Below are positions 47,698 through 60,659 of a DNA stretch of 64,000 bases, piece by piece. The stretch is taken from NCBI GenBank assembly GCA_024516155.1, contig JAJJXM010000062.1:186001-250000 (forward strand), written 5' to 3'. The stretch comes from Pyronema omphalodes (taxonomy: Eukaryota > Ascomycota > Pezizomycetes > Pezizales > Pyronemataceae). The translations under genes were made by a program, and so were the position numbers. Below the pieces are notes generated by a model. That model did no database searches and was not told where the DNA came from. It saw only the letters and a list, made by a program, of their open reading frames with translations. Position 1 is the stretch's first letter, and each line of letters starts with the position of its first letter.

Positions 47698-50600
47698 GTC
47701 GTCTTAATATATCTCTCCAAACCAAAGGAACCTCCTGACAATATGAATCGTCTCGTAACTAAAACTCTATCCCAACCCATCAAGAACTGTATCACCAAAA
47801 AAAATGCTATCGAGAAGTTATAACTTATTTCTACAAGCCGAGAAAGAAATGGAATGTTTATGATACATTATGGATGATACTTGGTTAATAGCATAGCAGA
47901 GGGATCTTTGGTATGAGTCTGGAATCTGGATAAGGAGGAGGGTGGGAATGATGGTGTTTTATATGTATTGCGGGGAAAGTAGTGTTTGGAAGTGGACGTA
48001 AAGCTCGATTTGGTCGGGGATTAGTCGGAGGTTTGTTGGGGATTGGAATAGATAGAGTAGAGTAGAGAGAGTAAAGTAAAGTCGGTAGTGATGGACCATG
48101 GTTAGTTGGGAGAGTGGGGCGGGGAATCAGTCCCGCATATCTCTGCTTTGTCATCTTGTAGCAACGACCATGGGAGACTTTATAAGGGAAAAAAACACTG
48201 CCAAGTAGAAAAAAAAAAGGATATATATATGTTCTCTAGAAATGAAGAAATTCCCCAAATTCTCTCTGAGGGGTTTGTTTACTTACATCTTTCACCGGAC
48301 AAAAAGTCTGTATAGTGTGGACCAACTTCAAGTTCGATTGTAAACAACCACATGAGTCGACTTCTATCATCATTAATGTTCAAAAATATGTTTATAAATG
48401 GTATAGTAATTCCTTTTTTTGATTCCATAGCAAATCTCAGTTTATTCCAACTTCCCCAGCAATTATCTACTAACGAGTGATCATCTATGATCCTGATACT
48501 GGATGCCTGGTTTGTAACGAGTACTGCGGATTACATTCTTTATATTCATGTCCAAGGGTCCTCAGTTACTCAAGTCCTCAAATATCTACTCGAAAGTCTA
48601 AACACAGCACTCCGCTTGTATTTACATTACACTGCGAGACTTTTATCCCTTATACAACTGCCTCCAATGCGCCAGACATTTTAAAACAGCAGTCTTCCAG
48701 CAGCGACTAACTATTTCTTAATGATTATAGACAAAATTTTCTATAACAGGCTTTAAAAATCTCGCTATTTCTAGGGGAAGTTTTGGGGTTGTGGGTGTTT
48801 TGTTGGGTTATTGGGTTGTTGATCTCTATAAATGCTATGGAATACGCTGTATTTAGGGTATCATTCGAGTACATGCGAGGGTATACATAGAGGCAGGAGA
48901 CAGGGTATAGACCGGGAGTAGGAGGGGAATAGGTAAGGAATAGGAAGGGAATAGTGATAAATGATGACGAATGGATCTCTGATGGCGGATGATGACCAAT
49001 GAATAGTCCCAAAAATTCTCACACATCAAATAAAGCCCAAGCTCCAGCCCAAGTAACAGGAGCACTCTCCTCCGTATTCTTCGTACATATGCTACATACA
49101 GACGATTTCTACTCGGTGCTTGTTTAGGTTGCAGTTAAGACTTCTGGGTCCAGGTTCCGCGGGGTTCACGGTTGACGGTTCACGGTTCACGGATAATATA
49201 TAGCGGCTCTATAAGCGAGACTGGAACTTAGGCTTCGTCTATGTATGGTACATATGTGACTGATGCCGGCTGCATGATGGCCGATGACTGGTGTTCGGTG
49301 ACTGATGACTGACGACCGATGACCGATGCCTGACGATTGATGAACGGTGACCGGTGACCGGTGCTTTGGTTAGGGTTGATTTCCGGGTTTTGGGACTTCG
49401 GGGTTTCGCATGCCGGATGTTTAGATTTTCAACTGCTCGGATGCTTCACTTCTCGGAAGCTTGAATATTTCGGAGTACTCGATACCGAAGCTGTCCGGTC
49501 AGTAGCTTTTTGTTCGGTGCATTGGTTTTTTTTGTATGTAGGTATGTATTCATATCCGTTCTAGTCACGTGGTATCATATTGAACCTCGAAGAGACACTT
49601 GGTGTTTACTTCTGACACTTACCGTTCTACATACAAGGGTAGATTAGGTATCTAGATCCCATGGCGATAATAGTTAATTCATCTCCGCTTTACATAACAT
49701 AACATATGTCCTTGATCTTGATCTGATGGTTCTGTGATTTCTTTTTCTCGCTGTCTTTGTCTTCGTCTTTGTTTTTGCGGTTTTGTTCCCATGACACATA
49801 TTTTGATGAAGCTCCGTGAATCCAAGCCATGCCAAGAAACTACAATTCAGCCAAGCAGAGCCAAGCAAAACGGACTCAGCCCAAATTCACCCAACTTCGC
49901 CAAGAGTTCTCGAACCTCTCGAACCTCTCGAACGGTCGAACCCACGCCAGGAACCTGGGAACCTGGGAACCTATATCCGCCATATCCCCAGCCCCGATAC
50001 CAAAGCTCCGCACCGCAAGATCCAAGCCATAATCACGGCAGCCCGTCGATCATTGTGGAGATTTATCTTGGCATCTTGAGTTCTTGGCGTCTTGAACTTC
50101 GCGGGTTGTCATCTCCGTTTTATTTGGAGATGAGTGATGAGTGATGAGTTATGAATGGTGAGTTATGAGTTATGAGTGGTACATAGTGGTGATGGCTAGG
50201 ATTTCTTGGCGGTGTTGGATCTTTAAATTTTACGTCGCCCGGTCGCTGTTATTTGGGGGATATCTTGGCGAGCTTTTATTTGCGTGTACTATGTGGCGTA
50301 TGGTATGTGTATCATGCGCTCGATGATGGATCTTTAATTTTTATGTCGCCGTTATTTGATGGCGATTCTTGGCTCGCTTTGGTTTCCGTGTACCATGTGT
50401 ACCATGTGCTGGATCTCTGATCTCTGATCTTTAAATTTCACCTTACCGTTATTGATGGCAATTCTTGGCTCACTTCAATCCCCTGTGTATGTAACTGGAT
50501 CTCAAATTTCACCTCGCCGTAATTGATAGTTGATGGTTAACGGATATCATTAGCGAGCCGTGTTGTACGGTGAGGACGGATGATCTCCGTACTGTACTCC

Positions 50601-52546
50601 CTACTCCCTGCTCCGTGGGTTCTATGGATTCCGTGGATTCTATGGATTCTGTTCTAGAAGTGCACAATGCACAAATGCACAATTATTGCCACTCCCATAA
50701 ACCATAAAAACCATACAAACCATAAAAACCGAAGCGAAAGGTCGGCGAGGTGACTCGATGACTCGATGCTATGTACAGCCGCCTATAATCGTCTACAAGT
50801 AAATACAGCGCTGCTGGTAGCCTGTAGCCTGTTGTTGCGAATCCCCGTGATTTATGGACACCTGATGCACCTGATGCACCTGATGCGTGCTGGGGGTTTC
50901 CTTGGTACGGCGATTTGAAGAGGCGTGTGTAGGCATGTAGGCGTGCGGTGATAATGACGACGATGATGATGATGATGACGATGAGGAGGAGGATAAAAAT
51001 TCCCGCAGAAAATGGATACATACTTCATACCTCCTACCTCCTACATAGCAGATCTTGGATCATGATTATGATTGTGATTATGATTGCGATTGTGATGGAA
51101 GATGGCGATGGAGATGGAGATGGCTGGGCTCATCTGCATTCTATCCCGACTCCTGTCTACAGAGGTATCGCCATCGTATGTAGTGGATCTCTAGAAAACA
51201 TAAACGCGTGAAGAAATGGATAACTGCACAGTAACAGTCTACATATACCATGCCCTTGTATCTCGCGAATACAGTATGGTGATAGAAAACTCTCCCGGTG
51301 GGTGGCGTAAAATGTTGAGAATTGAGCATTATGTGTGGAAACAAATTTTGCGGCGTATGGCGTATGGTGTACGGCGGGCGATGGTTGTTTATTTCTTCGT
51401 TTCTATTGATTATGTTGATTATGTTGATTATGCAAATGAAGAATATCTTCTACCCCGGGCTAAAAGATACCTCAATCGATGGATGCCAGGAGAAATAATT
51501 TTCAAGGTTTCGAGGTTTCAAGGTTTCGAGTCTCAAAGCTCAGGTCGGGCTGGGTTCAGGATCACGATACAGTCGTCTGTACATACCCAGCAACATCAGC
51601 AGCAGGTGATCCAGATACTCCAGGTGATCCAATAACCTACAAATCACGATGCCATGTATGCCATGTATGTACCAACCAAGTCGCAGCATCGCAGCATCGC
51701 GCGCTGTACGGTACCTGAAACACAATCCCCAACCCTCGAAAAGTCGCCGACCATCACCATCACCATCACCATCGCCATCTTCAATCTTCAATCTTCAATC
51801 TTCAATCTTCAATCATTTCCACGGCGCCTAGTGACTGGTGACTGGTGACTGGTGATAGTGATGGTTTCCTTAAGCCGGCCTTGTCACAGTACTGTACAGT
51901 GTCAGGACGGCTACGATTCTACGATAGGAGTTTAGCGACTAGCCTCCTCGTGTCTTGACTCTTCCCTACTGTAGTCTGTAGCAACTGGCCACCCACCACC
52001 ACCACCACCACCTGAAAGCTCACGATCCATCATTTCAACCAATCACGGATGGTGTAGCGTGCTGCGTAACATGGCATGGTGCTGGGTGGAGCAACATACA
52101 TCCACCATCCGGGCTTTCCCCGCATCGCAGCACCCAGCAACGGGAAAGGGAAGAAATTTTCCTCGAGCAAAGATGGCTTGGGGTGGTTTTTTTTTAGCTG
52201 TTAGCTGTTAGGAGATATGTATGTAGATGCGTTAAGGCTGTCTGTCTGTCTGGCTGGTTGGCAGCTGGTTGGTCGCTGGTTGGCAGCTGGTGCTGGTGCT
52301 GGTGCTGGGGCCCTTGGTTGCCCTTCCCTTGTCTCGCAACTGTCGCAGTCAACGGTTCTTACTCGTGCCTCTTAACGAGACCATCCTGGCATCCTGCAAC
52401 TAAGGCAAAAATTCCTAAACAGCAACCAGCAACCAGCAACCAGTAACCAGTTCGCTTTGTCGTTGCTCGTTTTAAGCCGTTGCTCTTGCGAAAAATGCTG
52501 CGAAAGTTACCAATGGGCGGAATAGGATTAGTGTTATGATATAAAG

Positions 52547-52597
52547 GCTACGCCGCCGCTACGCCGTCGCTACGCCGTCGCTACGCCGCTGCTACGG
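52547..52597 (+). repeat. 11-base minisatellite, GCTACGCCGTC, about 4.5 copies
   Basis: Four full copies of the unit with one- or two-base differences, then a partial copy. GC-rich in otherwise AT-leaning DNA. Confidence 0.9.
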
Positions 52598-52892
52598 AGG
52601 AGTGCGAACCGCAACCGCGTTTTTTTTGTGGCTCTGGCTCATGAGATGCGCTGAAATGACCGAGGTGCTAGGATGCTGGATGCTAGGATAGAGGACGGGG
52701 ATGCTAGGATGCTAGGATGCTAGAGAGACTGCCGAACCAGCCAGATAGGATGTAGTAACGAGCAACGAGCAACGAGCTGCAAAGTATGTAGGGTGGGTAC
52801 ATATACAGCATCTGTACAGACTCCAGAGCAGAAGATGATGCCGTGGGTAACCGAATGTTGATGGTTGAGATCTTTGGATTTTGCCGATGATG

Positions 52893-52931
52893 ATGCTGGA
52901 TGCTGGATGCTGGATGCTGGATGCTGGATGC
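52893..52931 (+). repeat. 7-base minisatellite, GGATGCT, about 5.5 copies
   Basis: Nearly perfect tandem copies. Related GATGCTA words also cluster at 52675-52720, which suggests that the same unit has spread locally. Confidence 0.9.
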
Positions 52932-53118
52932 ACTTTTCTGTTTCTATTTTTAATTCCCAAATACATACAAATACAAATCTACACAATTTTAAGCCATAGT
53001 AGATGTTTGGATATGTATCCTTACGCGAATTCACACATTCAAAAATAAAATAAAATAAAAAGATTTCATGCGACATCAGTGCAGATGTTCCGTTGCTTGT
53101 AATTTATTTTCTATGGTA

Positions 53119-53167
53119 ATGATGATATGGTGTAATGGTGATATGGTGTAATGGTGATATGGTGTAA
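53119..53167 (+). repeat. 16-base minisatellite, GATATGGTGTAATGGT, about three copies
   Basis: Three consecutive copies of the unit; the third differs at one position. Confidence 0.9.
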
Positions 53168-54289
53168 TTGTGACAACATGTATATGCCCACCTACTATAC
53201 AACATGTAAAAATACCAAGAAATGGCGTTTGGCGTTATGACATGCGCCATACATGCGCCATGTTTGCATTACTTTCATCACTTTTCATCACCATAACCCA
53301 TCATCATATCATATGTATCATGCCAATTCTTGATTCTCGTGTAAGGCAAATTTTAATGAGTACATAGAGTGCATACATACATAGTGAAATGAGGCCTGAG
53401 TGAAATTATTGATACCATGATACCATGTACCATGCTATTTTCCACCGCTGCAAATTTTTAATTACATACTGTACTGCTGCTTTTACTTCGCTTTGCCTTA
53501 CTACAGAATTCTCTGCGTTGCGTTACTTTGATTTGCGGCACTTTTGTACATCGCTCTACATATGTACATCGCTTTCGTCGCCTCGCTTTACTTGCTTCGT
53601 TGTCACGCGGCGGCCCAACCCCAAAGTCAACAGCTTCTCACCACCGCGGCACCACCCAAGTTCGATAGCTGATGCCTGATGCAGCTTGTAACGGCTTCTG
53701 CAAAACTAAGGTCCCAGCCAGCCAACGAGAAATGATCGATCTGCCTCGCTTGGTGCGGCGTTACAGGGGTTGTGCTACTGTATGTATGTGGATTTTTACA
53801 TACATGCATACATAGGTGAACTCAGTAGAAGTGAAATGCTCAATTTCATATAACCGCGGGAGGCTTAAGCCAGTCATCTCGTCTGCCAGTTTCTCGATTT
53901 TCTCGATTATGCTTCATAGATGAGGAAAAGTGCTGTTAGAACTTCGAGGTATCATACAGTACAGTACCTATCACGCAAAGCAAGGCAAAGCAGTGTGAAG
54001 CAGCGTGAAGCAAGGCAAAGGTATCTATAACCCAGACATCATCACAGCAGCACAGCAGCACAATACCACCACCACCGCCTTACCGAGCACCGAGTATCCA
54101 GCGCGTATGTAAGGTATTTTCCAACTTTCCACCCACCATCCCCCGTGGTGTCTGGTGTCTGGAAGCAACGGCCGCGATGGTCCGTGTTATTGCCAAGCCT
54201 ATCCATAAACCATGCCGCATCTGGTTTTCTATGGGGTAATTGTGTAACTTTAGTGTGTTTTGCTTTTTTGTTTTTTTTGCACCGATGCT

Positions 54290-54326
54290 CTGGGCTCCCC
54301 GGGCTCCCTGGGCTCCCCGGGCTCCC
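54290..54326 (+). repeat. 9-base minisatellite, GGGCTCCCC/T, about four copies
   Basis: About four copies with alternating last base. In one plus-strand frame it reads as a Gly-Ser-Pro repeat that resembles collagen, but no supporting gene structure was found. Confidence 0.85.
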
Positions 54327-55075
54327 AGGACACCCAGGGCTTCTTGCTGGGACCCCCCGGCTCCTTCAACTTCTTGGACTTCTTGGACTGCTTGCACTGC
54401 TTGCGAAAGATGCAGACTTTTGCATCATCGTCATACAGGCTACTGTACCGAGCTGCAACATGGAATTAGCGTAAGAAAATAACGCTAGTAGGTGCAGGTG
54501 GATGGTCTGCCGCTGCTGCTGGTCTTTGTTTAGTTAGCTCGGCGTAGCTTGGCTTAGCTAGGCTTCGCTGGGCTTAGCTGGACTTAGCTAGTCACTTCTG
54601 CTAGCTTCACTAGTCGGATGGGCTTGAACTATGGTTAGTTTGAAGGCGTGTATGCTGTATGGTGGTGGTGGTGCTGTGTCGGTGCTGTGTGCCAGGTGCC
54701 TTAGAATGAGGGGATATGGGTGGTGGTAATCACGTATTCATATAAAACACCCACGCCATGAAGCGGTAATTACCTACTACAGTTGAAAGCACCATAGCAT
54801 ACCCCACGAACAAAGCACAGTAGCTACGGATACAATACAATACATTACACCGTACGAGCTCAGCATCCAGCGACGTTATAAAGATTACTTCTACCGACCT
54901 ACTCAAAAAAAAACTTCTTTTCTTCTTCAGCGAGTCTCAGTCGGTTCAGAAAGAAACCTAATATCAACACAAATCACCGGTAGACATTGATTGTCTAAAC
55001 CCCACCCCCCCACACCTACATCCATTTCCATCTTCATCTTCATCTTCACCACCAAACAAATCAGCGAACATCAAC

Positions 55076-55513
55076 ATGACCCTCATCGCCGAAGGATCCC
55101 CCGTCCACACCACCGGACGCTACTACACCTGCGGCCGCGGCGGAGCCGGCAACTACCAAAAGCTCTCGACCCTCCCGGCACCACCAACCTCTATCCCCAG
55201 TTCCTCTCCCACACCGCGATTTTTCGGAGGCCGCGGAGGAGCCGGAAATGTTCAATCCTCGTCAAATCGCACACCATTCTCGTTTGAAGAAGAGCTCGAG
55301 AAACGGGAGATGACATCATCGAATTACAGTGTAGGAAGAGGAGGAGCTGGAAATATCGTCCCTGTTATCCCCGCTGAGGAAGATCTCGGAGCCGGATTCA
55401 GGAATTCTAGGGATGGAGCTAGGAGTCTGGGAAGTGGAAGGTCAAGTGTTGCGTCGAATGGAAGTTTGGCGGATAGGTTCTTGAATCGGTTGCAGAAGTT
55501 TAGAAGTGCTTAG
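55076..55513 (+). CDS. DUF3602 protein with GRGGAGN repeats, Par32-like
   Basis: A single exon with ATG at 55076 gives 145 residues. Three copies of the signature GRGGAGN occur at about residues 20-26, 51-57 and 87-93. They are separated by Ser/Pro-rich linkers, with a basic, Leu/Phe-containing C terminus (DRFLNRLQKFRSA). There are no membrane segments, and the protein is probably disordered. Yeast Par32 has the same motif. It is phosphorylated on rapamycin treatment and, as I recall, inhibits ammonium transporters Mep1 and Mep3 downstream of TORC1 and Npr1. Whether this protein does the same cannot be told from sequence; the family has several small members in ascomycetes. The leader just upstream is strongly pyrimidine-rich (CATCTT repeats at 55029-55047), as in well-expressed fungal genes. 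Confidence 0.88.
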   Translation: MTLIAEGSPVHTTGRYYTCGRGGAGNYQKLSTLPAPPTSIPSSSPTPRFFGGRGGAGNVQSSSNRTPFSFEEELEKREMTSSNYSVGRGGAGNIVPVIPAEEDLGAGFRNSRDGARSLGSGRSSVASNGSLADRFLNRLQKFRSA

Positions 55514-56267
55514 GAGGCGCGACGTGGGAATGAGGGTAGCGAGTGACCCCTGGGAACGAGCAACCGTCACCCCCCGGGAGCCACGGAAGGGAAACTGATT
55601 TGAGCGATTGATTGATTTATTTGTTTTTTTTTGCTACGGCGTTGAGACTTGAGAATTTTTTTTTGTTTGTTATACTTACTACATGGGCGTTTTTGATGGA
55701 TTTGGGGTGGGGGGGTTTCTTTTTTTTTTTTTTTTTTTTTTAAACAACTACCTTTTTTTGTATTTTTGGGGAAAACGGCGTTTTTTTTTATCATCATCAT
55801 CATCATTATGGGAAATACATATTCTTTTTTTTTTACTACTACTACTACTACGATTACTACTGCTACTGCTACTACTGGTCGGTGGATGGATGAGCTGGAT
55901 GAGCTGGATGAGGTGGTTAAGTTTACTTCACTACTACTACTACTCTACTCTTTACTTTTTTTTTTGTTATGGATGGATTGATGGATTGATTGATTGAAGG
56001 ATACTCGTGGATACCCGTGGATACTCATATCTGGTGGATTGAAGGATACCCGTATCTGGTGGATTGATGTTGATGTTGATCTTGAGGTAGGACGTTCGTA
56101 GAAATGAAACCTAGAGAAACCTCAGCATACTCAGGAATTAGCATAGAATCACCTTTTCGAATATCAAAAAATTATTTGATATGCATGTATACGGTGATGG
56201 ATATGTTGCGCTTTTGTTGAATTGTGGTTGAATTGTGGAATTGTATGATCATATGCTCTATGATACG

Positions 56268-56311
56268 CTATGCTATGCTATGCTATGCTATGCTATGCTA
56301 CGCTACGCTAC
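56268..56311 (+). repeat. 5-base microsatellite, TATGC turning into TACGC, about nine copies
   Basis: A TATGC tandem array whose last copies carry a T-to-C change. Confidence 0.9.
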
Positions 56312-56516
56312 TTTTGTCTTCTTCTTCATCTTCTTCTTTGGGTTTTGAGTGTATTGTGAAACTGAAACTGTGGAATTGTGGAATTGGAGTTGAAGATATG
56401 GAATTGGGATTGAAGATATGGAATTGGGATTGAAGCTGTGGAGTCAGAGAGGTGCGGGTAAGGTTTTAGATTAGCATTATCATCATTATCATCATTATCA
56501 TTATCATCACCACAAC

Positions 56517-56703
56517 ACTCCAATACCGCAATACCCCAATACAGCAATACAGCAATACAGCAATACAGCAATACCGCAATACCCCAACACCACAACACTC
56601 CAACCACAACACCGCAACACCACAATACAGCAATACAGCAATACAGCAATACAGCAATACAGCAATACAGCAATACCCCAATACCCCAATACCACAACAC
56701 CGC
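56517..56703 (+). repeat. CAATACAG/CAATACCC minisatellite, about 187 bases
   Basis: About twenty copies of an 8-10 base unit (CAATACAG, with CAATACCC, CAATACCG and CAACACCA variants) arranged in blocks. The minus strand reads as long Cys/Leu/Ile/Val-rich ORFs in several frames, which are an effect of the repeat. Confidence 0.92.
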
Positions 56704-57501
56704 AGAATCGGTATATCTATCCATATCACGTCAACATCAACAATCCCACAAATAACCCTATTATATTAGCAATTTTTGTATTCGGGTACGCATACATACG
56801 CATACATATTACATACGCATACACAGTATCTATCTATATATATAATATAACCAGCGCACCACCTGCATAATCCTAAGATTTTCTGGCTATGATTCTATGA
56901 AGCGAGCGGGGATATGAGGGTAAGGCAGGGGATAGGATATATCATGCATATTACATACCCTTTTCTACACTATACTATATACGTAGCATACTTACCGACT
57001 AGGTGTTTACGTATGTATGTACGAATTCATTTTCTGGGGCGTGTATATATATATATGGATTTTACTTGTACTTGGGTACTTTGGGAGTGTACTTGGGGAG
57101 TGTAGTGTAGTGTAGTTGGGTAGTTAGGTACTCAGGTATCAGGTATCAGGTATCAGGTACTCAGATATCCGGGTAGTTAGATATCCGGGTATCAGGTACT
57201 CAGGTATCGATGGGAAATCATCCTATACAATATACAATATACAACATACAACATATCATAAACCTTTTATGCCTGTATGCCTTTATGCTGTACTTACTGT
57301 ACAAGAAACAGATTTTATGTAGTTTTCATCGATGGTTGATGGTTCTTGATGGTTCTTGGTGGTTCTAGATTGGTACATAGGTATATTGGTATGTAGTGAA
57401 CATGACCATCATGAGATGGATTCGTAAGCTATCCTGTAGCCAATAATCTAATCTGTAATCTGTAACCTGTAACCTGTGACTTGTAAATTGTAGCTACATA
57501 C

Positions 57502-57562
57502 TCACGGCTGGTTCGGTTCGCTTCGTTCGGTTCGTTCGGTTCGTTCGGTTCGGTTCTTTTGG
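57502..57562 (+). repeat. TTCGG/TTCGTTCGG tandem repeat
   Basis: A run of TTCGG and TTCGTTCGG units with small variations. Confidence 0.85.
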
Positions 57563-58175
57563 TTCGTCGGGTTGGGTGTACATACTACCCTACCTTACTG
57601 TGGAGAGCTTTATTTTTCTCTCTTGCTGAGCGCTGGGAGTGGTACTGTGGAGTGGAGTAGAGTGGAGTAATGTTTTGCTTTGGTAATGGAAGCGGATACT
57701 CGGGATATCGCTTTATGCTTGGTACTTGGTGCTTGATGCTTGATGCTTGGTGCTTGGTGAGTTATCGATATTTGATACTTGATATTTGATACTGCTCAAT
57801 ATTGCGGTTTGTGTGATACTGTGCTGTGCTGTGATGTTAAGCTATCATATTGTCCCTGTGCTCCACTCCACTCTGCTCCGCTTTACGTTGCATCGTAGAA
57901 GTTGTGGAACTTGTGGAAGTCGTAACCAGCAGCTTGATTATGATTACTTTTATTGTTTATCTATATACGATACTATATTGACCCGAGAAGCAAAAAGAAC
58001 TGTGCGTACAGCACTGCGTAACTTCTACTGTTAAGCAGGTTACGTATGTATGTAGACTTGGTGGGAGGGGGGAGGGGGGTTGAGGATTCTGGAACGTGAA
58101 TCATAATAGTATCACACCATAGCAGCGGATACTCGGGACTCGGGACTCGGGGGTTTCGGGTTTCTGCGAAGTTCG

Positions 58176-58401
58176 GTATACATTGCGTTACGTTGCGTTG
58201 CGTTGCGTTGTGTTACTTCACTTCAGAATGTCTTGCACTGTCTCTGTCTCTGTCTCTGTCTCGCCTCGTTATGCTTTTGTCTCTTCATGTCTTGCGTTGT
58301 CTTACCTCGTCATGTTTCGCCATAGAGCTCCATACGAACCCATGAAGCTACGAACCCATGAAGCTACGAAGCTACGAAGCTACGAAGCTACGAAGCTACG
58401 G
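58176..58401 (+). repeat. clustered short tandem repeats (TTGCG, CTCTGT, GAAGCTAC)
   Basis: Three separate arrays lie within 225 bases: about six GCGTT copies near 58183-58210, four TCTCTG copies near 58239-58262, and about eight GAAGCTAC or ACCCATGAAGCTAC copies near 58337-58401. Confidence 0.85.
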
Positions 58402-60083
58402 AGTTGCAGTAATGATTACTATTACTAGCTATCCATAGCTCTTATCGTTGTTGTTGTTGTTGACATCTTGCGTATCCACCACCATATTATTCGATATTCG
58501 CCGATTATTCAAGATATGCAGTACATGCAGCAACTATAATAACGGGTAAACTCTCCCTACTCGTGCCTATCCATGCTTAAAAGATCTGTTTACTGTATGT
58601 ATGGATTTCCTGTATGCAGTTTGATTGTACATACATATGTACTGTAGATGATTCTAAAAAAAGAAAAAAGAAAAAAGAAAAGAAAAGAATCGTACGCGAA
58701 TACAGAGTAGAGTACAGACTACATGCATCCAGCAAGCCAGCCTATGTAATCCTAAGGCGTGATGATGATTGATTACTTTATTGTTTCTACATTCTGCACT
58801 CCACGGTATCTATATCATCAATCGGAGTAATACAGTTCAATTATGATTGTATATACAGCCGTGTATAGTACCTCCTGAACACCTTGTGAGCTATGGTGGA
58901 CAGTCAATGGTGCTACATACACCTTCCCGGCCTGTCTGTCGTTCAGTCATTCAGTCGCTCACCATGCAAAGCTGCTTCATCTCCGGCATCAGCATCACAG
59001 GACCGCGTATGATGATGATGCTACATACGACGCCTCCAGCACCCCGTGCTCGTACCTACATATCACCGCACCGCACCGTACCGCGCCGCAAACACCTCGA
59101 TCAGTAATCATATCAATAAATGACTTATGTCGGTAACTTGATGCTTCAGCTCCGGCTCAGACTCCGACGAAAGGATCACTATGTATACGAGCTCTATGGA
59201 GTAAGTTTAAGCTTGACCCCGCCGGGTTGGATGCAGGCCGCGAAGCTTCGGTACCCACCGTGAGAGTTGAATATGGTGAACCCACGATGAGTTTTGAATT
59301 ACCTCTCCCTCGCTGTGGACATGGCTACCCCCTTATGGAATATCATGCCATAGCCAGTGCTAGATGGACACCACATGGTGACCTACAAACCCAAAATTCC
59401 GCAACTCGGGAATTTACCTTAGAACCATCATCATCTTCTATGTATGTACTCTCCAGCACCATAGATTTTCTTTTACAATGCCCCGCTGAGTTAGTATAGC
59501 TAGTAACTACATATCGTTACATACCATTTCCCTTTCTTTCTTTCGTTCTTTCTTGATTCCCCTTTCCTTCTGTTCCGTTCTATGGTACATAATGCCCCAT
59601 ATGATGCTATGGTACGGTGCTATACTTCTTCTTCCCCGCTGCCGCTTCTTCCAGGTGTCACCCTGAAACGACGGTGTCCTTGTGCGTCGTGCGTTGGTAA
59701 TCTCCGAAAGTAAAGTATGTATGTAAGTGAGTATGATTGAGGCTTCTGGAAGCGAGGGGACGGGGGGTGGTGGTGATCGCACTGCGCAGGGTAGGGTAGG
59801 GTAGCCGTGGGAAGAGCCGAGGTGAGAGCCGAGGAGAAAGGGGATGGGCGGACTTGCGAATTGGGAATTGGGCAAAAGACAGGGGTTGGGGAGGGGGGGA
59901 ATGGAGATGGAAGAGCATTTCCGAGGAGATGTCGATAGCTTCTTGAAAAAAGTTGAAAGCTGGCTCGAGGGAAATATGTTAGTGGATAGAGATGGAGCCT
60001 TCCTGTCCGTCCGTGTGCGCCTGGGTGTGTGCTGATTCGTATCTTTGTTGATGTCTCGTTTGTCGGTGGATTGTTTACAACGG

Positions 60084-60099
60084 CCCCCCCCCCCCCCCC
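60084..60099 (+). repeat. poly-C tract, 16 bases
   Basis: An uninterrupted run of C. Confidence 0.95.
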
Positions 60100-60607
60100 A
60101 ACACCAAAACACCTCATATGGTTATTTCCATCGTAGCATGTTGCTGCGATTTTCTCCTTGATTCGCGTTGGGTTTTTTTTACGTCTTTTTTTCCTTCGTT
60201 GTCGTCGATATTCTCGTCGCTCGTCGGTATTATCACCATCGTGAATCATCTCCACCACCCTTAGTCCGCATCCTCTGAACTTCCGCATTCCTCATTCCCC
60301 CATCCGCCCCCATAAATCCACAAATCCACAAATCCACAAATCCATAAATCCACAAATCTTCATAATGTAGAAATCATAAAACCCGGGGGGGGGAATCGCT
60401 CGTTTATCTATATCCTCACATCGGTACGATAATCTCATATCTCATATCTCTACCCCCGTAGCTCCCGATCTATTCCGATAGCTTCCGATATCTACTGCTA
60501 TCTCCCGATACGGTACGATAATGTATCGGCCAGCAACGCCTCCAGACAGGTGCCAGGTGCCAGGTGCCTTATCACACGACCTGTCTATCGACGGAATACA
60601 GATGCCC

Positions 60608-60608
<1 letters not shown>

Positions 60609-60659
<51 letters not shown>
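60609..60659 (+). repeat. (GATA)n tetranucleotide microsatellite, about 12 copies
   Basis: A pure GATA/TAGA repeat. The GATA core matches the site of GATA zinc-finger factors, but nothing places it in a promoter. Confidence 0.95.

Larger units (their letters stand above)
47457..55075. other. 7.6 kb gene desert rich in mini- and microsatellites
   Basis: No supported gene. It contains a 19-base poly-C tract (47679-47697). Degenerate GATGACC-type repeats lie at about 49255-49355, and CCTGATGCA units at about 50860-50886. Near 51750-51860 there are CATCAC, TCTTCAA and GACTGGT repeats. Four minisatellites are listed separately. The words ATGTATGTA/TACATACAT are frequent. The right end contains the promoter and pyrimidine-rich leader of the DUF3602 gene. 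The visible ORFs are repeat-derived. Confidence 0.6.

Noticed and set aside
50948..51000. Met/Ile-rich ORFs around an ATGATG tract
   Set aside because: They are translations of a GATGAT microsatellite.
56326..56729. Minus-strand ORFs rich in Cys, Leu, Ile and Val
   Set aside because: They are direct products of the CAATACAG minisatellite, which stays open in all frames.
59788..59803. GGGTA repeats (about three) considered as a telomere remnant
   Set aside because: Too short and a five-base unit; it is just one of many short tandem repeats in this region.
59507..60288. Overlapping minus-strand ORFs of 201 and 222 codons
   Set aside because: They are Pro/Ser/Arg-rich in both frames, span a poly-C tract and pyrimidine-biased DNA, and have no domain or intron evidence.
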